This document shows, in pieces, positions 45,605 to 55,432 of a stretch of DNA of 64,000 bases. The stretch is from positions 3,928,672 to 3,992,671 of the forward strand of contig CM036252.1 of NCBI GenBank assembly GCA_020698575.1, in the 5' to 3' direction. Source of the stretch: Bostrychus sinensis. Lineage: Eukaryota; Chordata; Actinopteri; Gobiiformes; Eleotridae. Position numbers and translations under genes: made by a program. Position 1 is the first letter of the stretch. Every line of letters starts with the position of its first letter. Under the pieces are notes generated by a model, which saw nothing but the letters and a program-made list of their open reading frames with translations, did not search any database and was not told the DNA's origin.

Positions 45605-46730
45605 TTATTTTTTTAAATGAAGCTTTTTCTTATCACGCTTGATGGTGTCAGATACAGCCATCAAATGTGTCTGTGTGGCCCTATTGGTCACAAAGGATTG
45701 TACCAAGTCTGTCAATGAATCATGGGTGACAGTTTTAGCATTCACAGGGTTGAGTGTTACCTCTTTACATTTAACTACAGTGTTACCATTATTTGTGCGA
45801 TATGGATAACATTTTGGACCCCCTGCAACAAACTCTGTGATGTGATCCTCCACCTCAGAGCTCCCGTCATTTAGTTCATCTGTTAGATCACCCAGATAGG
45901 GTCCAGTGGAAGGGATCCATTCTCCATCTCTGGATGTAAAAACAACTGAATCTGTCACAGTATAACACTCGCTGCTGCAAACTGTCTAAAAGGTCGTAGA
46001 GCATGAGTCTGGCATATGCAGTTGTCATAGCACCAGCAAACACATTGATATCCCTTGCCTTACACCCGACATCTTCAGGATGACACCACTGAATCATGGC
46101 GACATCACTGGTGATGAAACAGAACTACTTGTGAACATTAATTGTGTGAATCTGGAGGGCTCTGATATGAATTCTGTCTGCGGCAATGAGAGCCGGGCTG
46201 AGAGCTTGCCCCAAAATCCTGTAGGGTGTTCAATCACATAATAATGCTCATTGTGTAGGTACAGACAGATTGTGTGCAAATGCGGTATAATGCAGTATAT
46301 TATGTGTTTGATAGCATTGTAAATGTTTAAAACCGGGGGCATGATAAAAATAATAATAATAATTTTAACCACCAGGTGTTTTTCAAATTTGGTGATGTCG
46401 TTGAATGATATGTGTGTGCAGTCAAATCCTACAACATTTCTAGCTTAATCAAGTTTTTCCTGAACTGACATAGAAGCACGGGCAGCATGCGCTAGACATA
46501 AACAGAAACACAAGTTACTATCTCCCTTGATATTTTCCAGATTGTGTAAAAATTGTCCTTTTTTAAGAATATTTGTCCTATGGAATTTTGCCCAGTTTAA
46601 GCCCCCCTCTATGGTTCTGAGCTATTGATACTGAGCTAGTGATCTGTCAGTAACACCTGTAAGTAAGTCTTTCACCCTCGCAGGTATCTCCTCAGGGCTG
46701 GAAACATTAATATAGTTTTAGTTTTATAGT
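45605..46730 (-). pseudogene. Polinton DNA polymerase B, internally deleted
   Basis: In protein order: EEIPARVKDLLTGVTDRSL (about 46690), GDGN and CLAHAAR (46500), EHPTG joined directly to FWGKLSARLSLPQTEF (about 46200), then INVFAGAMTTAYARLMLYDL (46050), a degenerate active site where YxDTDS should be (LYCDRFSCFY), and YLGDLTDEL with FVAGGPKCYPYRT in the C-terminal part. The deletion removed the exonuclease and most of the palm at a point where both sides contain G-F-x-G-K-like sequence. Several frameshifts. Confidence 0.75.
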
Positions 46731-46739
46731 AGTTTTTGA

Positions 46740-46744
46740 ACCTC

Positions 46745-46777
<33 letters not shown>

Positions 46778-47690
46778 GAAAATAACTAAGAGAGAAAAGA
46801 GTCAAATTTAAGTAAAGACCTCTTTTCTGGCTAAATATAACACATCCCTAAGATTTTTTTATACACAGTACACAGTTTTACACAGTTTTGTATTACCATG
46901 GGGTGTAAGCTAGTGCTTTTCTTTAACTCTTCTTATACCTCCTTATTACTAACGTGTTTTTGTAAGCTTTTTCTCATGAGATGTAACTCTACACTATGTG
47001 TTGAAAAACTTTCATTACATGGCCAACATACACCTAATTACAAAAAAAGTTTAATTTTATCAGCTGGTGGGTTTGTGACATCTAAAATCATTATTAACTC
47101 CTTAAAAGCAAATACATTCCTGTAAAACTCTATATTCAACAGACATAATTTTAAGACATTTATCCTGTGTAGTGGGGTTTGAACATCTGGCATGGTAGCC
47201 TACATTATTAAACAATAAAGTTTCACAATGTTTTGTAATCAACTTCACCATCCTCAGGTCACAGCTCGCGCTTAACTCTGCGGGGGTAACACATCAGAAT
47301 ATAGACCATTGTATCTGCTACAAAACTGTAAGCTTACCCTCCAACATAATCTTTAGCCTGAGGGACATGTGTCTGTTGTATCTGATGAAAATTTGTTGTC
47401 AAAATGAATGGGATTTGATACCCAATTGTCACGTATATAAAGGGTTGTATATTAGCCAAAATGTGTCCTTTGGGTACAAAATTGGCACCACACACCCCTC
47501 TCTTGTGGTCCGCCACACCCCTAAAAGCACCAGAAACAGCATCACCTAGAATTCTGCTTTGGCTATTTGAGGTGTTTTGGGGTAATTTTTGTCATATATT
47601 GACAATTTGGCATGGTAGAGCAGTGTCCAGTGTGAAATTATTGTTTGCAGGAATAAATTGGCTTTATACTTAAACATAGCTTTTATCTGA
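46740..47690. other. Polinton interior without recognisable gene
   Basis: Starts with (TTTA)n at about 46745-46775. Short frames such as 46898-47125 have no recognisable motif. Confidence 0.4.
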
Positions 47691-47756
47691 GTTCCCTTGG
47701 TTGAAAATCTGCCAATGCCAAAAATTACATTTGGGTTCCAGGACACGGGGCGGTCA

Positions 47757-48845
47757 GGTTCCCATTTCTCACCCAGAAAGTGACTCCATTCACAGGTGAC
47801 AAATGGGTTCCAGGGTGAGTTCTCATTTGTCACAAAGTCACCCACATAGTGACTCTCTGTCCCTGTGACAAATGGGAACCCTGACCATCCCTGTTTCCTG
47901 AAACCCCAATGTATTTTAAAAAAAAACAGGGAATTGTACCGTAGTCTCAAAATGTAATCTTTGGAAACTCTTAAAATGGGAAGCTCAGGGTTCCCATTTG
48001 TCTTTGACAATAAAACAGTCCCCATCTTCCCAAGAGCCCCCTCCACCCTGCTACACCCTCCTCCACCTCTCCCACAGCCACCTCCACCCTCTTCACACTT
48101 CTACACCCCTCCTGCAATCCCTGCCCTCCCCAGAGCCTCCCTCCTACACCCTACACCCTCCCCAGAGCCTCCTCCACCCCTTTCCACCCTACACCACCCT
48201 CCTCCTCTATCTTACACCCTCCTCCACCCTCCCCAGAGCATCTTACGCCTTTCTCCACCCTCCTCCGCCAATCTCCACCTTTCTCCACCCTCCACAGAAC
48301 CTCCTCCATCTTCCTCCACCCTCCCCAGAGCATCTTACACCCTCCTCCACCCTCCACAGAGCCTTCTCCACCTTCCACCCTCCACAGAGCCGCCGCCACC
48401 CTCCTCCAACCTTCTCAGTGACTCCTCCACCTTCCAGAGGCTCCTCCACCCCTTTCCACCCTACACCACCCTCCTTTTCTATCTTACACCCTCCTCCACC
48501 CTCCCCAGAGCATCTTACACCTTTCTCCCCCTCCTCCACCAATTTCCACATTTCTCCACCCTCCACAGAACCTCCTCCAAGTTCCTCCACCCTCCCCAGA
48601 GCATCTTACACCTTCCTCCACCGTCCACAGAGCCTTCTCCGCCTAACACATCAAAAGTCAGGTCCTTAAAAGTCAAAAATGTATCCATTCAAATAAATAA
48701 ATAAATAAATAAAAAAATAAAGACCCTGATCACAATTGTCGGAAAAGCGCCCCTTCGTCGGACCTGATTGTCAGAAAGTAGACCTATTGTCAAACTTGGA
48801 TTTGCGACCAGGTGGACAAAAGAGGTATCGCTGACAAATGGGAAC
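47757..48845. repeat. Scattered ACAAATGGGAACC motif in both orientations
   Basis: GACAAATGGG(A/T)(A/T)CC occurs around 47800, 47868 and 48835, and its reverse complement around 47757 and 47990. They flank and partly surround the CTCC array. Confidence 0.5.
48030..48645. repeat. Pyrimidine-rich CTCCACC minisatellite
   Basis: About 600 bp of irregular CTCCACCCTCC and CCCCAGAGC repeats. The + strand is almost pure C/T/A with very few G, so the complement is strongly purine-rich. Long frames on both strands here (Pro-rich forward, Gly/Glu-rich reverse) are composition artefacts. Confidence 0.9.
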
Positions 48846-48945
48846 CTTGGATCAAAACTTTGGAGTTTTCTGCCACGACCACCGGGGGACTGCAGAAGGT
48901 ATGGCAATTGTCGCCAAGGTCCCTATGGGGTAGAACGGTAAGAAC
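48660..48945. other. Stretch between CTCC array and right TIR, no gene seen
   Basis: Contains an (AAAT)n run at about 48690-48720. Confidence 0.35.
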
Positions 48946-49268
48946 ATGCCAGCTATCAAAAACCCTGGTCTGCAAGTCTGCAGTAGGCAATATGTCAAAT
49001 AAAATATGCCATACATTTTCAGACGGACTGTGTAGTAGTTGGTGGCTAAGCAAATTTCATGCCTTTGAAAATCGCACAGCTGAGTGACAGAGCATCCCAA
49101 AAACAAACAGTCCCCCTCCGCCTCAAAGACATGCTGTGTAAATATATCTGCTGCTCTCAGGCCAACTTAATAAAGACATAACCACCAGAGCAGGGCTTTT
49201 TAATGGGATTACACATAACTCTCACTATACAAGGGACTTCATATAAGCCCTTTAAGTTTGGCTTTAGT
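48946..49268 (-). repeat. Polinton right terminal inverted repeat
   Basis: Reverse complement of the left repeat, with scattered substitutions and small indels. The divergence between the two copies gives a rough age for the element. Confidence 0.85.
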
Positions 49269-49867
49269 GTGTGAACTATGTCTTTCAGATAAGAAATCAC
49301 ACAGTGGCCCACAATGCATTAAAAAAGAATTAAAAGAGGTTGTTTTGTTGTTGTACTTCTGTGGAGACCTACGGTATGGCAAGGTGTTGGCCCTATCTTG
49401 CAAGCATATAGTGCACAGACCTGGAGTCAAATCAAGGATCTTGTAGTTCATGGGTAAATGCTCGATATATCTGGCAATGGTAAATAATCCACTAAAAGTA
49501 ATCTTTTGTCCCTTGGCTGACCCCTTGTGGCTGGAGTTGGTATCTTCTGTGATATCACTATCTCACAATACCAATAAAAATACCAGGGCCATAGTTACTG
49601 GGGTAGGTTCCAGTACCCGTGACCCCTTATGGGAATAACTGGGAGAAGATAAAGGAATAAATGTATTTTATTGCTATTCGTTAATAATTTATGTCTGGTG
49701 GTAAAAAAAAAAAAAAGCTCCATTGTACATTAAATTGAATTTATTAATATATGTCTTTATTGTATATTATATATTATATAGATAAAATAAGAAAAGATGT
49801 ATGATTATTCCATTTAACTTTCATTTTATTATTTAGACCTGTATTTATTGTCATTTTAACGTTACAC
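49269..49867. other. Spacer between Polinton and block D, no gene seen
   Basis: A/T-rich, with an A15 run at about 49705 and TATATTATATA near 49770. Confidence 0.35.
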
Positions 49868-50087
49868 TATTTTTTTCATATGTGAAATAAACAATCCAAC
49901 ACATTCAGAGACAGAAAACATTTTATTTATAATATATAGAATATTATTTTCACATTCATGGACAGTAGATTGCTATGAATAAGGTTATAGAAATACTCAC
50001 TAAAGACTTCATACAGTGCTTTATGTTATTCATCAACAAATGTATTAATAAAACTAATAACCTTTGCAATCTTTCATAAGTATGAAT

Positions 50088-50398
50088 TATATTCATTCAT
50101 TCATTCATTTTCTACCGCTTATTCCCGTTATGGGTCGCGGGTGACTGCCTATCCCAGTAACTTTGGGCCGTAGGTGGGGTACACCATGGACAGGGGCCCG
50201 CTTGTCGCAGGGTTGACACAGAGACGAACACAGACAGACAACCATTCACTCTCACATTCATTCACTAGGGTCAATTTAGAATCACCAATTCACCAACACA
50301 TGCATGTCTTTGGACGGTGGGAGGAAGCTGGAGAACCTGGAGAGAACCCACGGTAACACGGGGAGGACATGCAGACTCCACCCAGAGAGTTCGTGTGA
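50088..50398 (-). mobile_element. Dispersed LINE-tail-like repeat with (ATTC)n
   Basis: Begins (ATTC)n and TTTTCTACCGCTTATTCC, and ends in ACATGCAGACTCCACCCAGA. This is a very common teleost interspersed sequence, probably a LINE 3' region, inserted in block D where A and B have none. Confidence 0.6.
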
Positions 50399-51014
50399 TG
50401 GTGTGTTAGTATTAATTATATTTTTCCACATAAAAAACTCCCCTGTGGTGATAAAAGTGCTTTTGTGTAGACTAATTGTTGCCATGCTCTAATACTGGGT
50501 TTGGTATCTTTGACTCCCACATGGGCGGTGTACACAGGGGGAGCCTTTTCTGTTGGTGAAAAAAAGATTTTCATTTCAAAGGTGTAATGTGATATCTATT
50601 AACTCTGGAAAATTCAATTTACATTCATAGCTGAGAGAGAATAGCAGTGTGTACAATGAAGAGCTACAATTAGGTGGTTTTCACACAGGTTGGTGCTCCG
50701 TGGTGCGGCCTCAGGGAGCACTAGATGCAGTTGTGTGTACTTTTCTGTTAGTTCTGTTGTTTCAGTTGCTAAATAAACCATGTCAATGTACAGCAGCTAC
50801 ACACATACATCTTTTTTGTACACTGAGAACCAAAGGGTGTTAGTGACATTTACAGGAGAAGAAAAAATGGCACAGTACTGATATTTTGTCAAATTTTAAT
50901 TCATAAATGCTAAATTTTCATACACACAGGTAATTAGACTACCACCTCAGAAAATATCTGGCTTTCCAAGTATCACCTTTAATAAACTAAAGGAGCAATA
51001 CTACATAGGGACAA

Positions 51015-51480
51015 GACATGGACTAAACTGGAACTAAACCAGGACTACACAAGGACTTAACCTGGACTGTACTGGGACTAAACCAAATATAGACAAGATT
51101 AAACAAGGACTAAAACCATTTATCCGGAGCTAATCCAGGACTAAATTAAATCCAAGACACAACTAAATCAGTATAAAAGAAGGACTAAAGCTGGATTAAA
51201 CTGGAACTAATCCAGGACTAAATCAGGACTAAATAAGGACTTAAACCAAAACTAATCCAGGTCCAAGCCAGGACTAAACAAGATCAAAGCCAACACATAA
51301 TCAGGGTAAAATCAGGACAAACCTACAGCTAAACCAGAAGTAGTCTAAGTCTAAAACCAGGACTAAACTGGGCCTAAACCAGGACTAAGCAGCGGTCTTC
51401 ACATTCAAAGTTAAGTCCAACACAGCACAGGAATAAAACAGGAATAAAACAGGCTCTAAATCAAACTAAAGCAGGTTCTG
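51015..51480. repeat. Minisatellite in the receptor D 3' flank
   Basis: The longest of the four arrays, with repeats of CAGGACTAAA type. Confidence 0.8.
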
Positions 51481-51859
51481 AACTGCAAAAGACTCCCGAG
51501 TACCACCAGTGGATCCTGTACCAGAGCTTGAGAATCCCTGCCCTAGATTTTATTTTATTTTTTTTTACTTTTAATAAAAGTTACATTTGCCTTTTTGGAC
51601 TACCTTTTTCCATATGACATAACAGTAGCCTATAGCATTTATATCCATTCATGACAGTGTCTGAATCCTATGTTCTAAAATAGCCAATTGTTGTTATTGT
51701 GATCTTTAGGCAGTAAAAACAACAGCATTCATTTCAATGTAAATCTCAGAATTGCCCAGAATGTCACTTGTGCCTTTTTGGTTCTCAACCCTTTGCCTCA
51801 GTGATTACACATAACATATTAAATGGGTAAAGTGCTATTTCAAATTCATTGCACATGCA

Positions 51860-52918
51860 TCAGTAACATGCTTTTTCATTATTAACACAAAGCACATTTG
51901 CATCACGTGAACCACTTTGCAAAATCCTAAACGTCACTATCTGCTTCACAGATCTCCTAAACCAGGGATACTGGAGCGCATAGAGTATGGGGTTAAAACC
52001 TGAGTTCAGATACATCAACATATGCAGTAAGAGGTAAAAAAATGTGTTAATTCTTGGTCCCAGATAGACCACGTAGGGCGGAATGTAGCAGAGGAGAAAG
52101 AGTAAAACAACAAAGCCCAGATTCCGCGCCGCTTTCAGCTCTGATTTCCTGGAGTTCACTGCCGGCTGCTGTGTGGTGGCTGCAACGTGAGAACGCATGG
52201 CACGGGCCTGCGACACTGCCACAAAGAAAACTTGCAAGTACAGTATCACTATGAGCACAATAGGCATGCAGAAGTTCACCGCCAGGTCAACATAACTCCC
52301 AATGTAGGTCACCGTTGGAACGCATACCCCTTCGCACGTATTGTACTCTCCTGGATTAATGACAGTCTTGTGGTAATACCCAATGCCGCTCAGGACAGAG
52401 AAGATCCAGCATGCGATCAGAGCGATGCTAACAGATCTCCGGCTCATTCGGGTGGAGTAGTGCATGGGGTTGCAAATGGCTACATAGCGGTCTATGGAGA
52501 TCAGGATCATGTCTCCAGCTGATACAGACATCACTGTGTAGCTAAAAATACAAAAAAGGGCGCACATGATGTCGCCGGCTCGCCAGCAAGCGTACGTGAT
52601 AGAACCTTCAACTGGGATCACCACCCAGCACACCAGGAAGTCTGAGACAGCCAGGTTGAGGAGGATGAAGTTGACAGAGGAGTGCAGCTGCCTGAAAAAA
52701 AGAAACAAAATGAGTAAATGCATTACAGTAAACCTGACGTGATCACTTGTGACTTGCCTGAAATGCGAGATAGCGATGATGACCATAAGGTTGAGGATGC
52801 CGGTGCAGATGGCGAAGGTAAAAAGCGTGGTCATATAGATGAGGCCGCTCTGATTGGGGATCAGCCTGTAGCAGGACAGATTGCCCAGTTCTGGGTAGCA
52901 CTGCTGCACACTGCTCAT
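51860..52918 (-). CDS. TAAR-like olfactory receptor D (330 aa, altered C-terminus)
   Basis: Exons 52918-52758 and 52691-51860 flank a 66-nt GC-AG intron (52692-52757) that is open in frame, as in paralogue C. TAAR landmarks are present: SIDRYVAICNPMHY (Asn where the others have Asp), KSELKAAR, NSGFNPILYALQYPWF. Position 3.32 is Ser. Two differences from A-C: two codons are missing just after MSSVQ, and a one-base deletion in the last codons replaces the terminal Arg with NEKACY, adding five net residues. Neither disrupts a helix, so the gene is probably functional. Start chosen at 52918 as in the paralogues. Confidence 0.88.
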   Translation of the reverse strand: MSSVQQCYPELGNLSCYRLIPNQSGLIYMTTLFTFAICTGILNLMVIIAISHFRQVTSDHVRFTVMHLLILFLFFRQLHSSVNFILLNLAVSDFLVCWVVIPVEGSITYACWRAGDIMCALFCIFSYTVMSVSAGDMILISIDRYVAICNPMHYSTRMSRRSVSIALIACWIFSVLSGIGYYHKTVINPGEYNTCEGVCVPTVTYIGSYVDLAVNFCMPIVLIVILYLQVFFVAVSQARAMRSHVAATTQQPAVNSRKSELKAARNLGFVVLLFLLCYIPPYVVYLGPRINTFFYLLLHMLMYLNSGFNPILYALQYPWFRRSVKQIVTFRILQSGSRDANVLCVNNEKACY

Positions 52919-53445
52919 GTTGGAGGAAGGAGACGGGTGAGGGGGAAGAAGTGACTTCATCCAGACGCTTTTTCTCTCGTCTCCCTCCACCTCCTCCTGC
53001 TCCCAGATGGACACTGGACCTCCCAAGCCACTTGCATCATGAGCCAAAACAACTCCACAACTTCACTTTGGATATCAAACAATGACTCAGCACTTTTGAA
53101 TAACTTTGATAAAGTTCACTAAGTAATGAAATCTTACGTTTCTATTTTGTGGCTGAAAAAATAAAGTTCCTAAACCAAAAAGAGTGCACCCATTTTAAAA
53201 ACAAATCTGTGCCTGATTCTTTGAAGGCCTCAGACAGCACCTGCTGCTTAATGTCTGTAGTACTGTGCATTTTTTATGGTCATAGTTTACTGCAGCTCTC
53301 ATGCCAGCTAACATTACTTATCCAAATTCTGAATTACAACATTTGAATGCGTTTGTTAGTTAGTTTCTGAAATTCTCTCTTGTTTTACATTAAAGCCTGA
53401 GCACTGAGTGAACCACATCAAAGAGTGGAATCATAATCTCAGGTT

Positions 53446-54368
53446 TAGGGGTGGGACGATAAACGATTATATCGCTATTCACGATAAAAACAGTAAGGAT
53501 TAAGTAATCGTGGCAATTTTTAATTATTGTTATAATCGTTCATTGAGATAATCGCCATTAATCTAATATGAGAGAGCTTTGCCCTCTCCTGCTCACTATG
53601 TTTACATGCAAAGTATTCTCCATGAAGGCTCAAAGCTCGTCTTCAGTCCAATTTCTCCAGAACTGGTTAAAATCCTTGATCTACAGCAGAGCTGACAGAT
53701 GAACTGAGGCACACAGTGGACCGTGAGGCATCCAAGCTGTCTGAAGATTTAGCAGTAGCACCAAATATTTGTAGCACTGCATGCTAATAAATGCAGCTAA
53801 TTTACAAAGTAATCATCAGTTAACCATTAAATATAAATGGTGACACTCTGACTTTACAAAGTTAAACTCAATGAAGTTAGAAAATGCGTTCCTCTTTTGG
53901 TAACTGTGTCTCATACAGCCCCATAAACGTATTTAAGCTACGGCTAACATGCTTTTACTTTTAAACTTTTACAACGCAATGATCTAAAAAGTGTATTTCT
54001 GTGATCGATATGTGTTGTTCTGACAGTAGTAGTACTGAGTGTTGTTTAAATGCCACTCCAGCTTTCATTCAAGTACACTGTACACGCTGCAGTAGTTTAA
54101 CAAGTAACCGTGTTATCCAAGTCATGACAGCTGTTGTTTATATGTGTATTCTAAATTTTGGCCACAAGGTGGAGCTGTATATTCAAAATAATTTATCCTA
54201 AAATCATAAGCTTGAGTCTGTTGTGTCACAGTAAAGTAATTCCAGTATTTTTTAGCTACATTTTCAAAATACAAGAATAACTTTATAATTATCAGGATAA
54301 TATCGTTAATTGCAATTATTGTTACCAAGATAATCGTGACATAAAATTCTATTATTGTCCCATGCCTA
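53446..54368. mobile_element. hAT-type non-autonomous transposon with 8-bp target duplication
   Basis: The 923-bp element begins TAGGGGTGGGACGATAA and, reverse-complemented from the right, TAGGCATGGGACAATAA. It is flanked on both sides by CTCAGGTT (53438-53445 and 54369-54376). Block B has a single CTCAGGTT at this place, the empty site. An 8-bp duplication is diagnostic for hAT. It is rich in ATCG/CGAT steps and has no transposase. Confidence 0.88.
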
Positions 54369-54490
54369 CTCAGGTTGGCCTTGTTGTATGTCATACTGTA
54401 ATATTTTGAAATGTTTTATGCTGTTTTTCACAACATAGTATCCACTATAGTAATAGTATTCAAGTCACCAATTGTGACATGAACAGCACA

Positions 54491-54744
54491 TTTAAAGGGC
54501 CTATTGTATGTAAAATTTACTTTTTAAAGCTTTTTACCATGTTATGATGTTGTTCCCTCATCAAAAACATACCTGGAGTTGTGTTTTGCTTTATTTTTCA
54601 GTAATCCTCTCTTCTGTGGCACTGAGTTTTTGAGGCCTCAGAACGCTTGGTTCCTCAAACCTCTGTCTCGGCCTCTCCCACAAACCCACTCCAGAAAGCA
54701 CTGACAAATCAACAAACCTAAAAGCATAATATAACCCCTTTAAA
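54491..54744. mobile_element. Block D copy of the 254-bp MITE
   Basis: Inverted relative to the copy at 27499-27752, with the same ends (TTTAAAGGGCCTATTGTATG on the left). Uninterrupted. Confidence 0.65.
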
Positions 54745-55029
54745 GACTGACAGAGCAGGTTAATACTGTGTCTCTGTATAATGTGCATATATGTGTATGT
54801 GAAGATGTACTTGTTATGAAGCAGCCGGTTATGTTCAGTTGAACAACAGTATTATTACTCTATTGCTATTTTGTGCAGTAAAAATACAAAACTGTATTTT
54901 TATTTGTGTAAATAATAAAGGGTGACATCACTTTCTAGAATCTGAAAACAACCACTTGTAAAAACATATAGGTTTGTTCTGCATTTGTTAGAAACCACCA
55001 TCTTATACATTCTTACACACTCTAATGTT

Positions 55030-55432
55030 ATCAGTGGTGGACAGTAACAAGATACTTTTACTCAAGTAATTTACTTAGTAGCCTTTTTTGAAGAAAAAGC
55101 ACTTTCTGAGTACATTTTGTAGAACATACTTTTATTTTACTTGAGTAAATTTTAGATAATTTTATTTATACTTTTACTTGCATAAACCTTTAAATTGTCT
55201 GAGAAGTTAAAAGTAGTTTTGTCCTCTGTGGTGTAGTGGGAAGTACATCTGACTCGCAATCAGCAGGTTCTGTGTTCGAAACTCGGGGAAGAAGAAGATT
55301 TTGCAAAAACATTCAAATGTCAACATTTTCTTACTTTTACTGAAGTAAATTTTTGGGGGTACTTTTACTTCTACTTGAGTAATATTTTTGAAGTAACAGT
55401 ACTTTTACTTGAGTACAGCTTTTGAATACTTA
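55030..55432. repeat. ACTTTTACTTGAGTA interspersed repeat carrying a tRNA-like insert
   Basis: Many direct and inverted copies of TACTTTTACTTGAGTAA mark a MITE-like repeat that is frequent in fish genomes. At 55228-55295 it contains a tRNA-like stretch with A-box-like TGGTGTAGTGGG and B-box-like GTTCGAAACTC and a 7-nt loop. The acceptor ends do not pair, so I read it as a SINE or tRNA relic rather than a tRNA gene. Confidence 0.5.

Larger units (their letters stand above)
41973..49268. mobile_element. Polinton/Maverick element relic, 7.3 kb, with terminal inverted repeats
   Basis: Inverted repeats of about 320 bp (41973-42295 and 48946-49268) enclose relics of major capsid protein and cysteine protease on the + strand. 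On the minus strand lie two small Polinton-type genes, a packaging ATPase and a protein-primed DNA polymerase B. That gene set defines Polintons (adintovirus-like, 15-20 kb when complete). I see no integrase, and the right third is filled by low-complexity DNA, so this copy is heavily deleted. Every gene carries a stop, frameshift or internal deletion. Flanking target duplications were not recognisable. Confidence 0.8.
49868..54930 (-). repeat. Receptor duplication block D
   Basis: Inverted relative to B and C. Beyond the receptor it holds a LINE-tail-like repeat (50088-50398), the longest version of the flank minisatellite, a hAT MITE (53446-54368) and the 254-bp MITE (54491-54744). Confidence 0.85.

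Noticed and set aside
48151..48704. Long Pro-rich and Gly/Glu-rich frames on both strands
   Set aside because: They are composition artefacts of the CTCC minisatellite, which contains few stop codons in any frame.
55228..55295. Possible tRNA gene with anticodon-like loop CTCGCAA
   Set aside because: The A and B boxes are recognisable, but the acceptor arms do not pair and it sits inside a MITE-like repeat, so it is a SINE or tRNA relic.
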